Origin: Nitrospirota bacterium
GTDB lineage: Bacteria; Nitrospirota; Thermodesulfovibrionia; Thermodesulfovibrionales; UBA1546
NCBI GenBank assembly: GCA_016195565.1
Contig: JACPZK010000031.1
Location: 124,001 to 188,000, forward strand
Reading direction: 5' to 3'
Length of the DNA: 64,000 bases
Of the stretch, positions 27,108 to 36,187 are shown piece by piece (the first letter of the stretch is position 1; every line of letters starts with the position of its first letter). The position numbers and the translations under genes are program-made. The notes beneath the pieces are model-generated. The model searched no databases. It saw only the letters and a program-made list of their open reading frames with translations, and was not told the origin of the DNA.

Positions 27108-27950
27108 ATGCATGACCTGTCAGTTGTAATGGCGACTTATAATGAAAACCCTATTTTTTTAAAGGCGTGCATCAACAGCATATTAAACCAGACGTTCAGA
27201 AACTTTGAATTTATAATAGTAGTGGAGCCGCAGGAGAAAAACATGGGATTTCTATCAGGTGTCGAAAGTTCGGACAACAGGGTGAGAATCCTGAAGAATG
27301 AGACAAGGCTGGGTGTTGCGGGTTCCCGCAACAGGGCAATCCTTGAGAGTTCAGGGAAATACATTGCCCTTATGGACAGCGATGATTATTGTGCCCCGGA
27401 CAGATTTGAAAAACAATTAGGTTTTTTTGGGGATAATCCTGATGTGAGTGTTGCGGGCTCCAATATGTATTTGCTTGACAAGGACGATAATATAACAGGA
27501 GAAAGAAAATATCCTGAGTTTCACAGTAAGATACAAAGAAGCTTTCTGCTTACAATGGCTGTCGCAAATCCATCTGTTATGTTCAGGAAAAAAGATATTG
27601 ATGAAGTTGGTCTCTTTGATGACAGGCTCTACAAGTCGGAAGATTTTGAGTTATGGCTCAGGTTTCTGGCTCATAACAAAAAGATGCATAATCTTCAGGA
27701 AAATCTAATTTATTACAGAATGCCGGCGTTACATAACGAGAAGAGGGGCCATATGCACTGGAGAAACAATTATATTGCAAGAAAGCGATACAGCAGACTC
27801 ATATGGCCCTTGCACCTTAGATTTTTGAGCCTGCTTCTCTTTTTTTTGGTCAGCCGTCTCCCTGATGTCTTTCTGGATTATTTGTTGAATTTGAAGATTG
27901 CGGAGAGGATAAAGCATATAAAACCCAAACTTGGTGATAGGGAGCTATGA
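27108..27950 (+). CDS. GT2 family glycosyltransferase
   Basis: 280 residues. The GT-A start is LSVVMATYNENPIFLKACI, followed by SILNQTFRNFEFIIV, GVAGSRNRAI and the metal-binding ALMDSDDYCAPDRF. The acceptor side has SEDFELWLRFLAH. One or two hydrophobic stretches near residue 240 (LSLLLFFLVSRLPDVF) suggest membrane contact. It overlaps the heptose fusion gene by 4 bases, so it is a candidate user of the GDP-heptose made by the next three genes, though that link is inference. Confidence 0.87.
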   Translation: MHDLSVVMATYNENPIFLKACINSILNQTFRNFEFIIVVEPQEKNMGFLSGVESSDNRVRILKNETRLGVAGSRNRAILESSGKYIALMDSDDYCAPDRFEKQLGFFGDNPDVSVAGSNMYLLDKDDNITGERKYPEFHSKIQRSFLLTMAVANPSVMFRKKDIDEVGLFDDRLYKSEDFELWLRFLAHNKKMHNLQENLIYYRMPALHNEKRGHMHWRNNYIARKRYSRLIWPLHLRFLSLLLFFLVSRLPDVFLDYLLNLKIAERIKHIKPKLGDREL

Positions 27951-29257
27951 TTATGGACTTAGTCATCATAGCGGGCGGTAAGGGGACTCGCCTCGGGCTT
28001 AAGGATACACCCAAACCCATGGTTGAGGTCGGAGGCAAGCCCTTGCTGGAGCATCAGATTAACCTCGCAAGACAATATGCAATAAAAAATATCTATATAC
28101 TGTCAGGCCATCTGTCAGAGGTTATTGCTGATTATTTTGGTGACGGCAGAAAATTCGGGGTTAATATCACCCATGTAATAGAGAAGTCTCCCTTAGGCAC
28201 AGCCGGCGCTGTTAAACAACTTGAAAACAGGCTCAACGAAAGGTTTATGGTGTTTTATGGGGATGTATTTTTAGATATTGATTTGAAGTCCTTTATGGAT
28301 TTTGATGTGAAGACTCATTCTATAGCAGACATAATTGTACATCCTAATGACCATCCCCACGACAGTGACCTTGTAGAGATTGACGACGACAACATAGTCA
28401 CGGCTTTTTATTCAAAGCCCCATGATAAAAAGCAGTATTACAGAAATCTGGTTAACGCTGCTGTGTATATTTTAAGCCCTGACATCTTTGATTACATTCC
28501 TCAGGATAAACCCTCGGATTTCGGAAAAGACGTTTTTCCCCCAGTTTTACAGTCAGGAGAAGTGATCAGTGTGTATAAGACCGCTGAGTACATAAAGGAT
28601 ATAGGAACCATAGAAAGACTTGGGAAGGTAAGCAGGGACATAATGGGCGGTAAGGTTAAGATGTTTTCAAAAAAGAATAAAAGGCCGGCTATTTTTATTG
28701 ACAGGGATGGAACTATTGTAAAGGAGGTTGACTTGCTTCACAGAGTTGAAGACCTTGAGCTGCTGCCTTTTTCGGCCTCGGCAATTAAGAAAATAAATAG
28801 CTCTGACTACCTGAGTTTTCTTATCACAAACCAGCCTGTTGTCGCCAGAAACCTTTGCGATACTTCGGTAATAGCGCAAATCCACAATAAACTTGAGACT
28901 TTGCTCGGCAGGGAAGGGGCATATCTTAATGATATTTACTTTTGTCCGCACCATCCCGATAAGGGCTATCCGGGTGAAAATCCTGATTTCAAGATTGACT
29001 GCGATTGCAGGAAGCCAAAAACAGGCATGATAAGCAAAGCTGTAAAAGAGTATAATGTTGATGTTGAGTCATCCTGGTTTATAGGAGATAGGACTGCCGA
29101 TATTCAGACAGGTAAGAATGCAGGCATGAAGACAATACTTGTAAGGACAGGCAATGCCGGGAAAGACGGGAAATTTGAAGTCAGTTCTGATTATATATTT
29201 GATAATATTGGAGATGCAGTAGATTTTATCTTAAGTAAAAAAGAGATATCATCATGA
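27947..29257 (+). CDS. Fusion: HddC-like heptose-1-P nucleotidyltransferase + GmhB-like heptose bisphosphatase
   Basis: 436 residues made of two enzymes. Residues 1-235 are a sugar nucleotidyltransferase (IIAGGKGTRLGLKDTPKPM, FYGDVFLDID, EYIKDIGTIERL). Residues 247-432 are a HAD phosphatase of the GmhB type, with nucleophile D252 and D254 in FIDRDGTI, the zinc ligands C333, H335, C352 and C354, and GDRTAD at 380-385. In the GDP-D-glycero-alpha-D-manno-heptose pathway the phosphatase and guanylyltransferase act last, so the fusion joins steps 3 and 4. The kinase and isomerase genes follow with 4-base overlap and 12-base gap. GDP specificity is inferred from the kinase type. Confidence 0.88.
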   Translation: MIMDLVIIAGGKGTRLGLKDTPKPMVEVGGKPLLEHQINLARQYAIKNIYILSGHLSEVIADYFGDGRKFGVNITHVIEKSPLGTAGAVKQLENRLNERFMVFYGDVFLDIDLKSFMDFDVKTHSIADIIVHPNDHPHDSDLVEIDDDNIVTAFYSKPHDKKQYYRNLVNAAVYILSPDIFDYIPQDKPSDFGKDVFPPVLQSGEVISVYKTAEYIKDIGTIERLGKVSRDIMGGKVKMFSKKNKRPAIFIDRDGTIVKEVDLLHRVEDLELLPFSASAIKKINSSDYLSFLITNQPVVARNLCDTSVIAQIHNKLETLLGREGAYLNDIYFCPHHPDKGYPGENPDFKIDCDCRKPKTGMISKAVKEYNVDVESSWFIGDRTADIQTGKNAGMKTILVRTGNAGKDGKFEVSSDYIFDNIGDAVDFILSKKEISS

Positions 29258-30222
29258 TTATCACAAGAACGCCATTTAGAGTGAGCTTTGCCGGAGGCGG
29301 AAGCGATCTAAAGGAGTTTTATTCAAAGAACGGCTACGGCGCTGTTGTCAGCGCTGCTATTAACAAATATATGTATATCGTCATACATCCATATTTTCAT
29401 GACAAGATACGCCTGAAATATTCAAAGACAGAGGATGTAGAAAATGTTGATGAGATACAGCACCCGATAGTCAGGGAGTGTCTGAGAAAGGTGAAGCTTG
29501 AAAAAGGGGTTGAAATTGCGAGTTTTGCCGATGTCCCTGCAGGCACTGGGCTTGGCTCATCCAGCGCTTTTACAGTAGGTCTCTTGAATGCTTTGTATGC
29601 GTATAAAGGGAAAGTTGTACCAAAAGAGAGGCTTGCAGCAGAGGCCTGTGAGATAGAAATAGATATACTGAAAGAGCCTATTGGGAAACAGGACCAGTAT
29701 GCCGTTGCATACGGGAATATAAACTACATAAAATTCAATAAAGATGAAACAGTGGATGTCTCACCGATATTATTAACAGAACAGGCAAGGGAGAAACTTG
29801 AGGACAGGCTTTGTCTCTACTATATTGGCGGTAAAAGGAAAGCAGGTGATATACTCAATGAGCAGAAAAGGAATATGCTGGACGAAGAAAAATTCCAGAA
29901 TTTAAGAAAAATGGTTATGCTTGCAGATGAACTGAGAGCTGTATTGAATAAGGAGAATATAGACTCATTAGGAGGTTTGTTGCATAAAGGATGGCTGTAT
30001 AAAAAGGAGCTTGCGAGAGGGATCTCAAATGAAGATATAGATGCTTTATACGATAAAGCAGTGGAGCATGGCGCATCCGGCGGAAAGCTTCTTGGTGCAG
30101 GAGGCGCTGGTTTTTTGTTATTCTATACAAATAGCCATGAGAACCTGAAAAAACATATTGGATGCAAAGGATTGCCGTTTAATATTGACAGGGAAGGCAC
30201 AAAGATAATTTTTTATGAGTAA
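29254..30222 (+). CDS. hddA: D-glycero-alpha-D-manno-heptose-7-phosphate kinase (GHMP)
   Basis: 322 residues of the GHMP kinase superfamily. It starts IITRTPFRVSFAGGGSDLKE, a form typical of HddA and close relatives; the ATP-binding motif is PAGTGLGSSSA at 95-105 and the C-terminal motif GGKLLGAGGAGF. HddA phosphorylates the anomeric position of heptose-7-phosphate to the 1,7-bisphosphate, which the neighbouring phosphatase then trims. Start overlaps the fusion gene's stop by 4 bases. HddA-type and fucokinase-type GHMP kinases are similar, but the isomerase next door settles the heptose assignment. Confidence 0.88.
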   Translation: MIITRTPFRVSFAGGGSDLKEFYSKNGYGAVVSAAINKYMYIVIHPYFHDKIRLKYSKTEDVENVDEIQHPIVRECLRKVKLEKGVEIASFADVPAGTGLGSSSAFTVGLLNALYAYKGKVVPKERLAAEACEIEIDILKEPIGKQDQYAVAYGNINYIKFNKDETVDVSPILLTEQAREKLEDRLCLYYIGGKRKAGDILNEQKRNMLDEEKFQNLRKMVMLADELRAVLNKENIDSLGGLLHKGWLYKKELARGISNEDIDALYDKAVEHGASGGKLLGAGGAGFLLFYTNSHENLKKHIGCKGLPFNIDREGTKIIFYE

Positions 30223-30234
30223 AAAGGATATTTT

Positions 30235-30798
30235 ATGCCATCGGTATTTTTGAAAAATTACCTTTTAGAACTTACAGGCATCATTAATATGATTGATGCA
30301 AAGGAGTTTGAAAGCCTTGTCGGCGAGCTTGCCGGCGCATATGAAAAACAGTCAAATATATTCATCTGCGGCAATGGCGGCAGCGCTGCTACTGCATCTC
30401 ATTTTGCATGTGATATCAACAAAGGCGTGAGTTTTGGCAAGGAGAAAAGATTCAGAGTGATCTGCCTGAATGACAGCATTCCGACAATAATGGCTTATTC
30501 TAACGATGTCTCCTATGACAGTATTTTTGTGGAGCAGCTTAAAAATTTTATGAATGCAGGGGATTTGCTCATCGGAATTTCGGGAAGCGGCAACTCAGGG
30601 AATGTACTCAATGCTGTCAGATATGCCAATGAAAAGGGGGGAAAGACATTCGGTATCTGCGGTTACGGCGGAGGCAGGTTAAAAGGCACAGCACAGAAAT
30701 CTCTTGTTGTTAACAGTAAGGATATGCAGAAGGTGGAAGACGCACATTTAATAATTTTGCACTGCGTAATGCAGTGGTTCAATGCAATTAATAGATAA
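30235..30798 (+). CDS. gmhA: Sedoheptulose-7-phosphate isomerase
   Basis: Converts sedoheptulose-7-phosphate to D-glycero-D-manno-heptose-7-phosphate, the first step of both ADP- and GDP-heptose synthesis. 187 residues, the usual size. The SIS domain shows FICGNGGSAATASHFACD, LIGISGSGNSGNVL and GKTFGICGYGGG; the C-terminal EDAHLIILHCVMQ carries the conserved glutamate and histidine region. It overlaps the WecA-like gene by 17 bases. No HldE is in the window, so this copy may serve only the GDP branch. Confidence 0.92.
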   Translation: MPSVFLKNYLLELTGIINMIDAKEFESLVGELAGAYEKQSNIFICGNGGSAATASHFACDINKGVSFGKEKRFRVICLNDSIPTIMAYSNDVSYDSIFVEQLKNFMNAGDLLIGISGSGNSGNVLNAVRYANEKGGKTFGICGYGGGRLKGTAQKSLVVNSKDMQKVEDAHLIILHCVMQWFNAINR

Positions 30799-31801
30799 GT
30801 CCTACATATATTTCTTAATCCCGTTCCTCTTAACCCTTTTCGTTACCCCTGTGGTAATCCGTCTCGCTGTAAGGTTTGACTGCATTGATAAGCCCGGCAA
30901 AAGAAGAATTCACAAATATCCTACTCCGAGATGGGGCGGCATAGCATTTTTTATAGGTATTCTGCCTGTGTTTCTTTTTTTGCAGATTGACAGACAGATT
31001 GCGGCTTATCTGACGGCCTCGCTTCTTCTTATAACTATGGGTGGGATAGATGACTGGAGGCAGGTTGGCTGGAAGGTAAAGTTTTTGGGAATAATTACAG
31101 CTATCACTATTGTTATCTTTGGCGGAGGTGTAGTTATAAATTCTATAGGGACGTATGGTTCTTATGGAAAAGTTGAGCTTGGGATATTGAGCATCCCTTT
31201 TACGTATTTGGGTATTGCAGGAGTTACCAATGCAATAAATCTTATTGATGGATTACATGGACTTGCAGGCGGCGTATCTTTAATAGCATTTATTTTTATC
31301 GGCATTGCAGCATATCTTTCAGGTAATTATATGCTGGCAGTTATTTCTCTTGCATTTGTCGGCGCCCTTGGAGGTTTTTTATGGTACAATTTTCCGAAGG
31401 CAAGGATATTTATGGGAGACTCAGGAAGTCTTTTCCTCGGATTTTCACTCGCGGTATTTTCTGTTTTCCTTACACAAAATGCAAAATTTCCTATAGAGCC
31501 GATGTTTCCTGTCTTGGTGCTCTTTATTCCGATATTTGACACCCTGAGAGTTGTTTTTGTAAGGGTGTTCAGTATTAAGAATCCATTTAAGGCAGACAAA
31601 ACCCATGTTCATCATTTACTTGTTAGAAGAGGAGTGTCTCCGGTAAGTGCAGTTATTTTTTTATGGACATTAAGTGCATTTCTTGGAGGGTATGCAATTT
31701 TACTGATAAGAAGGACATCCACTTCATATCTGGTTGTAACGCTGTTGGTGTCTCTATTGTTTAGCTTTTTTGCTGACTCGCTTGTAAGGAGAAGACAGTA
31801 A
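30782..31801 (+). CDS. WecA-like undecaprenyl-phosphate sugar-1-phosphate transferase
   Basis: 339 residues with about ten membrane helices. Cytoplasmic-loop motifs are those of the MraY/WecA superfamily: GKRRIHKYPTPRWGG, MGGIDDWRQVGWKVKF with the aspartate pair, NAINLIDGLHGLAGG, RIFMGDSGSLFLGF and the DKTHVHHLLVRRG histidine motif of the WecA branch. It starts glycan assembly on undecaprenyl phosphate, normally with GlcNAc-1-phosphate. It is the last gene of the rightward cluster and ends nine bases from a convergent gene. MraY is unlikely because no murein genes are near and the loop form is WecA-type. Confidence 0.9.
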   Translation: MQLIDKSYIYFLIPFLLTLFVTPVVIRLAVRFDCIDKPGKRRIHKYPTPRWGGIAFFIGILPVFLFLQIDRQIAAYLTASLLLITMGGIDDWRQVGWKVKFLGIITAITIVIFGGGVVINSIGTYGSYGKVELGILSIPFTYLGIAGVTNAINLIDGLHGLAGGVSLIAFIFIGIAAYLSGNYMLAVISLAFVGALGGFLWYNFPKARIFMGDSGSLFLGFSLAVFSVFLTQNAKFPIEPMFPVLVLFIPIFDTLRVVFVRVFSIKNPFKADKTHVHHLLVRRGVSPVSAVIFLWTLSAFLGGYAILLIRRTSTSYLVVTLLVSLLFSFFADSLVRRRQ

Positions 31802-31810
31802 TTGTTCTGA

Positions 31811-33118
31811 TTAAAGCCTCCAGTAGTTTAGTCCTGCCTTCAATGCCTCATCCTTCCCGTATATTCCTTTAACATCTATAAGGGATGCATTACTGTTGCA
31901 CAGGCCCTTAAGATATTCCATAGAATAATCGGTGTATTCCTTGTGTTTGACGGCAACAATTATTCCGTCAAACGGGCGTTTCTCTTCAGGGGTTTGCATG
32001 AGCTTGATGCCATATTCTCCTGACACATCATCAGGACTGGCATGAGGGTCGTGGACGTGAGGCTCAACGCCGTATTCCCTCAGTTCGTTATAGATATCTA
32101 TTACACGCGTGTTTCTTATGTCTTTCACATTATCTTTGAATGTAAATCCGAGAATGAGGATTTTGCTGCCTTTCACCGCCTTATTTGATTTTATGAGATG
32201 TTTTATTGCCTGTTCTGCTATATATTTCCCCATGCCGTCATTGATGCGCCTTCCTGACAGGATTACCTCCGGGTGATAACCGATAGACTGTGCCTTGAAA
32301 GTCAGATAATACGGATCAACACCTATACAATGGCCGCCTACGAGCCCTGGCTCAAACCTTAGAAAATTCCATTTTGTTGATGCGGCATCCAGAACAGCTC
32401 TGGTATCCAACCCGAGTTTGTGGAATATAATGGCGAGTTCATTAATGAGGGCGATATTGAGGTCCCTCTGTATGTTTTCTATGACCTTTGCAGCCTCGGC
32501 AGTCCTGATATCAGGGGCTTTGTGAATGCCTGCCTTTACGACAAGTCCATATATCTTTGCAAGTAGTTCTGTTGTTTCTTTGTCCCCTCCGGCTACGACT
32601 TTTATTATATTGGTCAGATTGTGGTCTTTGTCTCCGGGGTTTATCCTTTCCGGAGAATAGCCAATTCTGAAGTCTTTTCCGCATTTCATTCCGGAATATT
32701 GTTCAATGATGGGCACACAGATATCCTCTGTTACTCCGGGATACACCGTGGATTCGTATACTACAACAGAGCCTCGCTGAATATTTTCTCCGACGATCCG
32801 TGATGCTGATTCGAGAGGCTTCAAGTCAGGTATCTTGTATTTGTCGATAGGTGTAGGAACAGCAATTATGATTACAGATGCCTCTCTGAGCCTTTTGGGG
32901 TCCGATGTGAAATCTATACGGCTGTTCTTTAAATCTTCTGCTGTAATTTCACCTGTTATGTCATTACTGTTTGAAAGTTCCTCTGTCCGCTGCTTTTTGA
33001 TGTCAAAGCCTATGACTTTTCCAACTACCTTCCCAAATTCAACAGCCAGAGGCGTGCCTACGTATCCAAGGCCCACAATGGCAATTGCCTTTTCACCTTT
33101 AAGTATTTGGTCAATCAT
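31811..33118 (-). CDS. UDP-sugar (HexNAc-type) 6-dehydrogenase
   Basis: 435 residues of the UDP-glucose/GDP-mannose dehydrogenase family. The NAD-binding motif is IVGLGYVGTPLAVEFG (14-29), the next domain has YESTVYPGVTED, and the catalytic cysteine is C264 in GGHCIGVDPYYL. The LTFKAQSIGYHPEVILSGRRIND stretch and the overall form resemble TviB/WbpO/WbpA enzymes that oxidise UDP-HexNAc to the uronic acid. It faces the WecA-like gene and is probably transcribed alone from the gap behind glnA. The exact hexosamine is inferred. Confidence 0.88.
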   Translation of the reverse strand: MIDQILKGEKAIAIVGLGYVGTPLAVEFGKVVGKVIGFDIKKQRTEELSNSNDITGEITAEDLKNSRIDFTSDPKRLREASVIIIAVPTPIDKYKIPDLKPLESASRIVGENIQRGSVVVYESTVYPGVTEDICVPIIEQYSGMKCGKDFRIGYSPERINPGDKDHNLTNIIKVVAGGDKETTELLAKIYGLVVKAGIHKAPDIRTAEAAKVIENIQRDLNIALINELAIIFHKLGLDTRAVLDAASTKWNFLRFEPGLVGGHCIGVDPYYLTFKAQSIGYHPEVILSGRRINDGMGKYIAEQAIKHLIKSNKAVKGSKILILGFTFKDNVKDIRNTRVIDIYNELREYGVEPHVHDPHASPDDVSGEYGIKLMQTPEEKRPFDGIIVAVKHKEYTDYSMEYLKGLCNSNASLIDVKGIYGKDEALKAGLNYWRL

Positions 33119-33236
33119 TTTCTAATTAACTCAGCTCCAAAAAATAGAACAAGCTGTTATCCCTTCTGAATTACCTTTGGTATCGCACTGAATTTTAATA
33201 TATAGCTGTAGGAAAATCAAGAAATGGCTGGACAGT

Positions 33237-33314
33237 TGTCATTCCCGCAGTCAGTAAGCGGGAATCCAGACAGTTAAGGAACTGGATGCCCGATTAAAAA
33301 CTTCGGGCATGACA
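33237..33314. repeat. REP-like double hairpin bounded by TGTCAT/ATGACA
   Basis: Two short hairpins back to back: ATTCCCGC pairs with GCGGGAAT across a 9-base loop, and ATGCCCGA pairs with TCGGGCAT across a 9-base loop. The outer ends TGTCAT and ATGACA are themselves complementary, so the whole element can fold as one unit. A second element of the same design lies at 50333-50417. Confidence 0.8.
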
Positions 33315-33373
33315 GATAAAATTTTATGTGTCTTTACTTATGAACTGATTAGTAATATGCGGTGGATATCTGC

Positions 33374-33413
33374 AAAGGAAGAACCCAGCATGTTGCTGCA
33401 GGGTTCTTCCTTT
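33374..33413 (-). terminator. Hairpin terminator after glnA
   Basis: A perfect 13-bp stem (AAAGGAAGAACCC with its complement) around a 14-base loop that can itself pair AGCA with TGCT. It begins 13 bases beyond the glnA stop on the minus strand. On that strand the stem ends in TTT, with no longer T run after it, so it may be a weak intrinsic terminator or a transcript-stabilising structure. Confidence 0.75.
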
Positions 33414-33425
33414 GGTTTAGCTGGT

Positions 33426-34838
33426 TTAAATATCGTAGTACAGGAAAAACTCGTAGGGATGCGGTCTCAGCCTTAGTGCGTCAACCTCTTTTGACCTCTT
33501 GTAGCTTATCCATGTGTCTAAGGCATCCTCTGTGAATACATTCCCCTTCCTGAGGAATTCATTGTCAGCCTCAAGATTATCCAAGGCCTCTTCAAGGCTT
33601 GCAGGCATTGTCGGAACAGACGCCAGTTCTTCAGGCCCCAGATCATAAATGTCTTTATCCAATGGTTCGCCCGGGTGTATCTTGTTCTCTATGCCGTCCA
33701 GCCCTGCCATGAGCATTGCTGCAAATGCCAGGTATCCATTGCATGACGGATCAGGGAACCTGACTTCAGCCCTCTTTGCTTTCGGACTTGGAGAATAGGT
33801 CGGAATCCTTATGCATGCTGAACGGTTTCTTGCTGAATATGCGAGATTAACAGGAGCCTCAAAGCCCGGCGTAAGCCTTTTATAAGAATTCGTAGTCGGG
33901 TTTGTGATTGCAGCAAGCGCTGGCGCATGCTTAAGAATGCCGCCGATATAATACAGCGCAAGCTCGCTCAGCCCTGCATAGCCGTTGCCCGCAAAAAGAG
34001 GTTTGTCCTTCTTCCAAATACTCTGGTGGCAGTGCATTCCGGAGCCGTTGTCACCGAATAAAGGTTTCGGCATAAAAGTCACTGTCTTGCCGTGCCTTTT
34101 TGCAACATTCTTAACGATGTATTTGAAGAGCATCAGCTTATCAGCCATCCTGACCAGAGAGTCGAATCGCATGTCTATCTCTGCCTGGCCTGCTGTTGCA
34201 ACTTCATGGTGCTCCCTCTCAATATAGATGCCGCACTTCTGCATCTCCATGACCATCTCTGTCCTGAGATTTACCTGACTGTCTGTCGGAGGCACGGGAA
34301 AATAACCTTCCTTGTGTCTCGGCTTATATCCGAGGTTTGGCTTCTCATCCTTGCCTGAATTCCAGATGCCTTCAACAGAGTCAATAAAGTAATAACCGCT
34401 GTTAGAGGTCTGGTTGAATCTAATATCATCAAAAATGAAGAACTCAGCCTCAGGGCCGAAATATGCTGTATCGCCGATGCCTAATGACTTAAGATAGGCC
34501 TCTGCCTTCTGTGCGATATAACGCGGGTCCCTTGTGTAGAATTCCTTTGTGATAGGGTCTACGATGTTGCATATAAGGCTTATTGTCGGATACTCCATGA
34601 ATGGGTCCATAAACGCTGTTGCAGGGTCAGGAATTATAAGCATATCCGATGTGTGAATCGCCTGCCATCCCCTTATTGAAGAGCCGTCAAAACCAAGGCC
34701 TTCTTCAAATATTTCTTCTTTTAATTCAGAAATCGGCACTGCGAAATGCTGCCAGATTCCGGGAAAATCAAGGAACTTGAAATTTGCCATGACTGCCTTG
34801 TTTTCCTGAGCCATTTTGATTACGTCTTTCGGTGTCAT
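33426..34838 (-). CDS. glnA: Type I glutamine synthetase
   Basis: ATP-dependent amidation of glutamate; the main ammonia-assimilation enzyme, a cytoplasmic dodecamer. 470 residues as in bacterial GSI. Visible motifs are DGSSIRGW near residue 50, [12 protein letters not shown], the ATP-binding [16 protein letters not shown] and the NRSACIRIP segment. The sequence DIYDLGPEE near the C-terminus carries the tyrosine that is adenylylated in GSI-beta enzymes, so GlnE-type control is possible. An AGGAGG ribosome binding site precedes the ATG. It follows glnB on the same strand after about 90 bases, a common pairing. Confidence 0.97.
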   Translation of the reverse strand: MTPKDVIKMAQENKAVMANFKFLDFPGIWQHFAVPISELKEEIFEEGLGFDGSSIRGWQAIHTSDMLIIPDPATAFMDPFMEYPTISLICNIVDPITKEFYTRDPRYIAQKAEAYLKSLGIGDTAYFGPEAEFFIFDDIRFNQTSNSGYYFIDSVEGIWNSGKDEKPNLGYKPRHKEGYFPVPPTDSQVNLRTEMVMEMQKCGIYIEREHHEVATAGQAEIDMRFDSLVRMADKLMLFKYIVKNVAKRHGKTVTFMPKPLFGDNGSGMHCHQSIWKKDKPLFAGNGYAGLSELALYYIGGILKHAPALAAITNPTTNSYKRLTPGFEAPVNLAYSARNRSACIRIPTYSPSPKAKRAEVRFPDPSCNGYLAFAAMLMAGLDGIENKIHPGEPLDKDIYDLGPEELASVPTMPASLEEALDNLEADNEFLRKGNVFTEDALDTWISYKRSKEVDALRLRPHPYEFFLYYDI

Positions 34839-34878
34839 TTTTCTCCTCCTTTTATTTAGTTTTTAGTGCCAGTGCTTA

Positions 34879-34926
34879 GTGTCAGCAAGTAAAGACTCTC
34901 TGACACTCACACTAATAACTGACACT
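34879..34926. repeat. AGTGTCAG/CTGACACT inverted repeats between glnB and glnA
   Basis: The glnB-glnA gap contains AGTGTCAG (34879-34886) and two copies of its complement CTGACACT (34900-34907 and 34919-34926), plus further CAGTGC/CACTAA fragments. The sequence is low in complexity and can fold after the glnB stop. It may act as an attenuator between the genes or be repeat-derived filler. Confidence 0.55.
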
Positions 34927-34928
34927 GA

Positions 34929-35270
<342 letters not shown>

Positions 35271-35285
35271 TCACCTCCTGTATCT

Positions 35286-35371
35286 GAGTTAAAAGTTAGA
35301 AATTAAAAGTTAAAAGTCAAAAGTCTTTAATTCGTTAACTCCTAACTTTTAACTCTCAACTCTTAACTTTT
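35286..35371. repeat. AT-rich inverted repeat (AACTTTTAACTC family)
   Basis: A 14-bp perfect stem, GAGTTAAAAGTTAG with its complement, spans a 42-base loop. Its outer edge runs over the stop codon of the amidotransferase gene, supplying its last codons and stop. Similar AACTCTTAACTTTTAAC strings recur at 51528-51603 and inside the gene at 46612. On the minus strand it could terminate the amidotransferase transcript. Confidence 0.75.
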
Positions 35372-36058
35372 CGCAAAAAATGCCTTATAAAAATTCACGG
35401 CCCTGCCATGGTATATCTCGTAAAGTTTTTCAGTCTCTGCTTTTATTTTATTTAAGTCCACAGGCTCGTTTTTAAGCCAGTCATAAACCATCTCTTTTGA
35501 AACTTCTATGTGAAACTGAAACGCATAGGCATTGTCGTTGTATTTAAATGCCTGATTAGGATAGAGGCCTGATTTTGCGAGCCTCACAGCGCCTTCCGGC
35601 ATGTCAAAGGTTTCCCCATGCCAGTGAAATACGCTGAATTTTTTCCAGAAATCTCCTGCCTTCGGATGTAATGCAAGTTTTTTCATAATATTGTCTTTTA
35701 TCCCTGACTCTGTAAGCTCTATATTATACCAGCCTATCTCAGGTTCTTTTCCCTTATAGACATTTGCTCCAAGAGCCCTTGCCATTATCTGCGCGCCAAG
35801 GCATATGCCGAGGACTTTCCTGCCTTTTTTTATAAATTCTCTTGTTAGCTCTTCTTCCTTGCTGATGTAAGTATAGATGTCACCCTCATTCACGCTCATC
35901 GGGCCTCCCATCATTACAAGTATATCGAAGTTGTTTGTCTCCGGAACAGCCTCAGTTTCAAGTTCTACAATATTATAATGAATGTTTGCTTCTATGAGAA
36001 AGTCCTCTATGGTTCCAGGGCCTTCTGTCTTTACATTCTTTAAAATCAAAACAGACAT
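35363..36058 (-). CDS. Class I glutamine amidotransferase (GMP-synthase-like)
   Basis: 231 residues from the ATG I prefer, which has an AAGG ribosome binding site; an ATG eight codons upstream adds an unconserved tail. The triad is visible: nucleophile C86 in GICLGAQIMARALG, and the histidine/glutamate pair in FQFHIEVSKEM. ILVMMGGPMSVNE is also family-typical. Free-standing proteins of this kind hydrolyse glutamine or gamma-glutamyl compounds. It sits upstream of glnB on the same strand, which suggests a nitrogen-related role, but an AT-rich repeat lies between them. Substrate unknown. Confidence 0.85.
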   Translation of the reverse strand: MSVLILKNVKTEGPGTIEDFLIEANIHYNIVELETEAVPETNNFDILVMMGGPMSVNEGDIYTYISKEEELTREFIKKGRKVLGICLGAQIMARALGANVYKGKEPEIGWYNIELTESGIKDNIMKKLALHPKAGDFWKKFSVFHWHGETFDMPEGAVRLAKSGLYPNQAFKYNDNAYAFQFHIEVSKEMVYDWLKNEPVDLNKIKAETEKLYEIYHGRAVNFYKAFFAKS

Positions 36059-36187
36059 CAGCCTTAATGCATCAACAATCATGCCAGCAGCGATACATTG
36101 ATTTGTAAGGTTTTCTTGACTTAAAGATGCATGAGTGCCTTATTTTTAGGCATATGTGATTAATTAATAAGCAGAACATCTTGTTTT

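Larger units (their letters stand above)
33119..33425. other. Non-coding gap with REP-like doublet and glnA terminator
   Basis: This 307-base stretch separates the sugar dehydrogenase start from the glnA stop. It holds a two-hairpin REP-like element (33237-33314) and a strong hairpin (33374-33413) just after glnA. The remaining 120 bases next to the dehydrogenase should contain that gene's promoter, but I see no convincing -35/-10 pair. No open reading frame worth calling is present. Confidence 0.7.

Noticed and set aside
30782-31801. Assignment as MraY
   Set aside because: The DKTHVHHLL loop and cluster context are WecA-type; no peptidoglycan genes are present.
33241-33314. Double hairpin considered as a riboswitch or attenuator of the sugar dehydrogenase gene
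   Set aside because: The same design recurs at 50333 in an unrelated gap, so a dispersed repeat is the simpler explanation.
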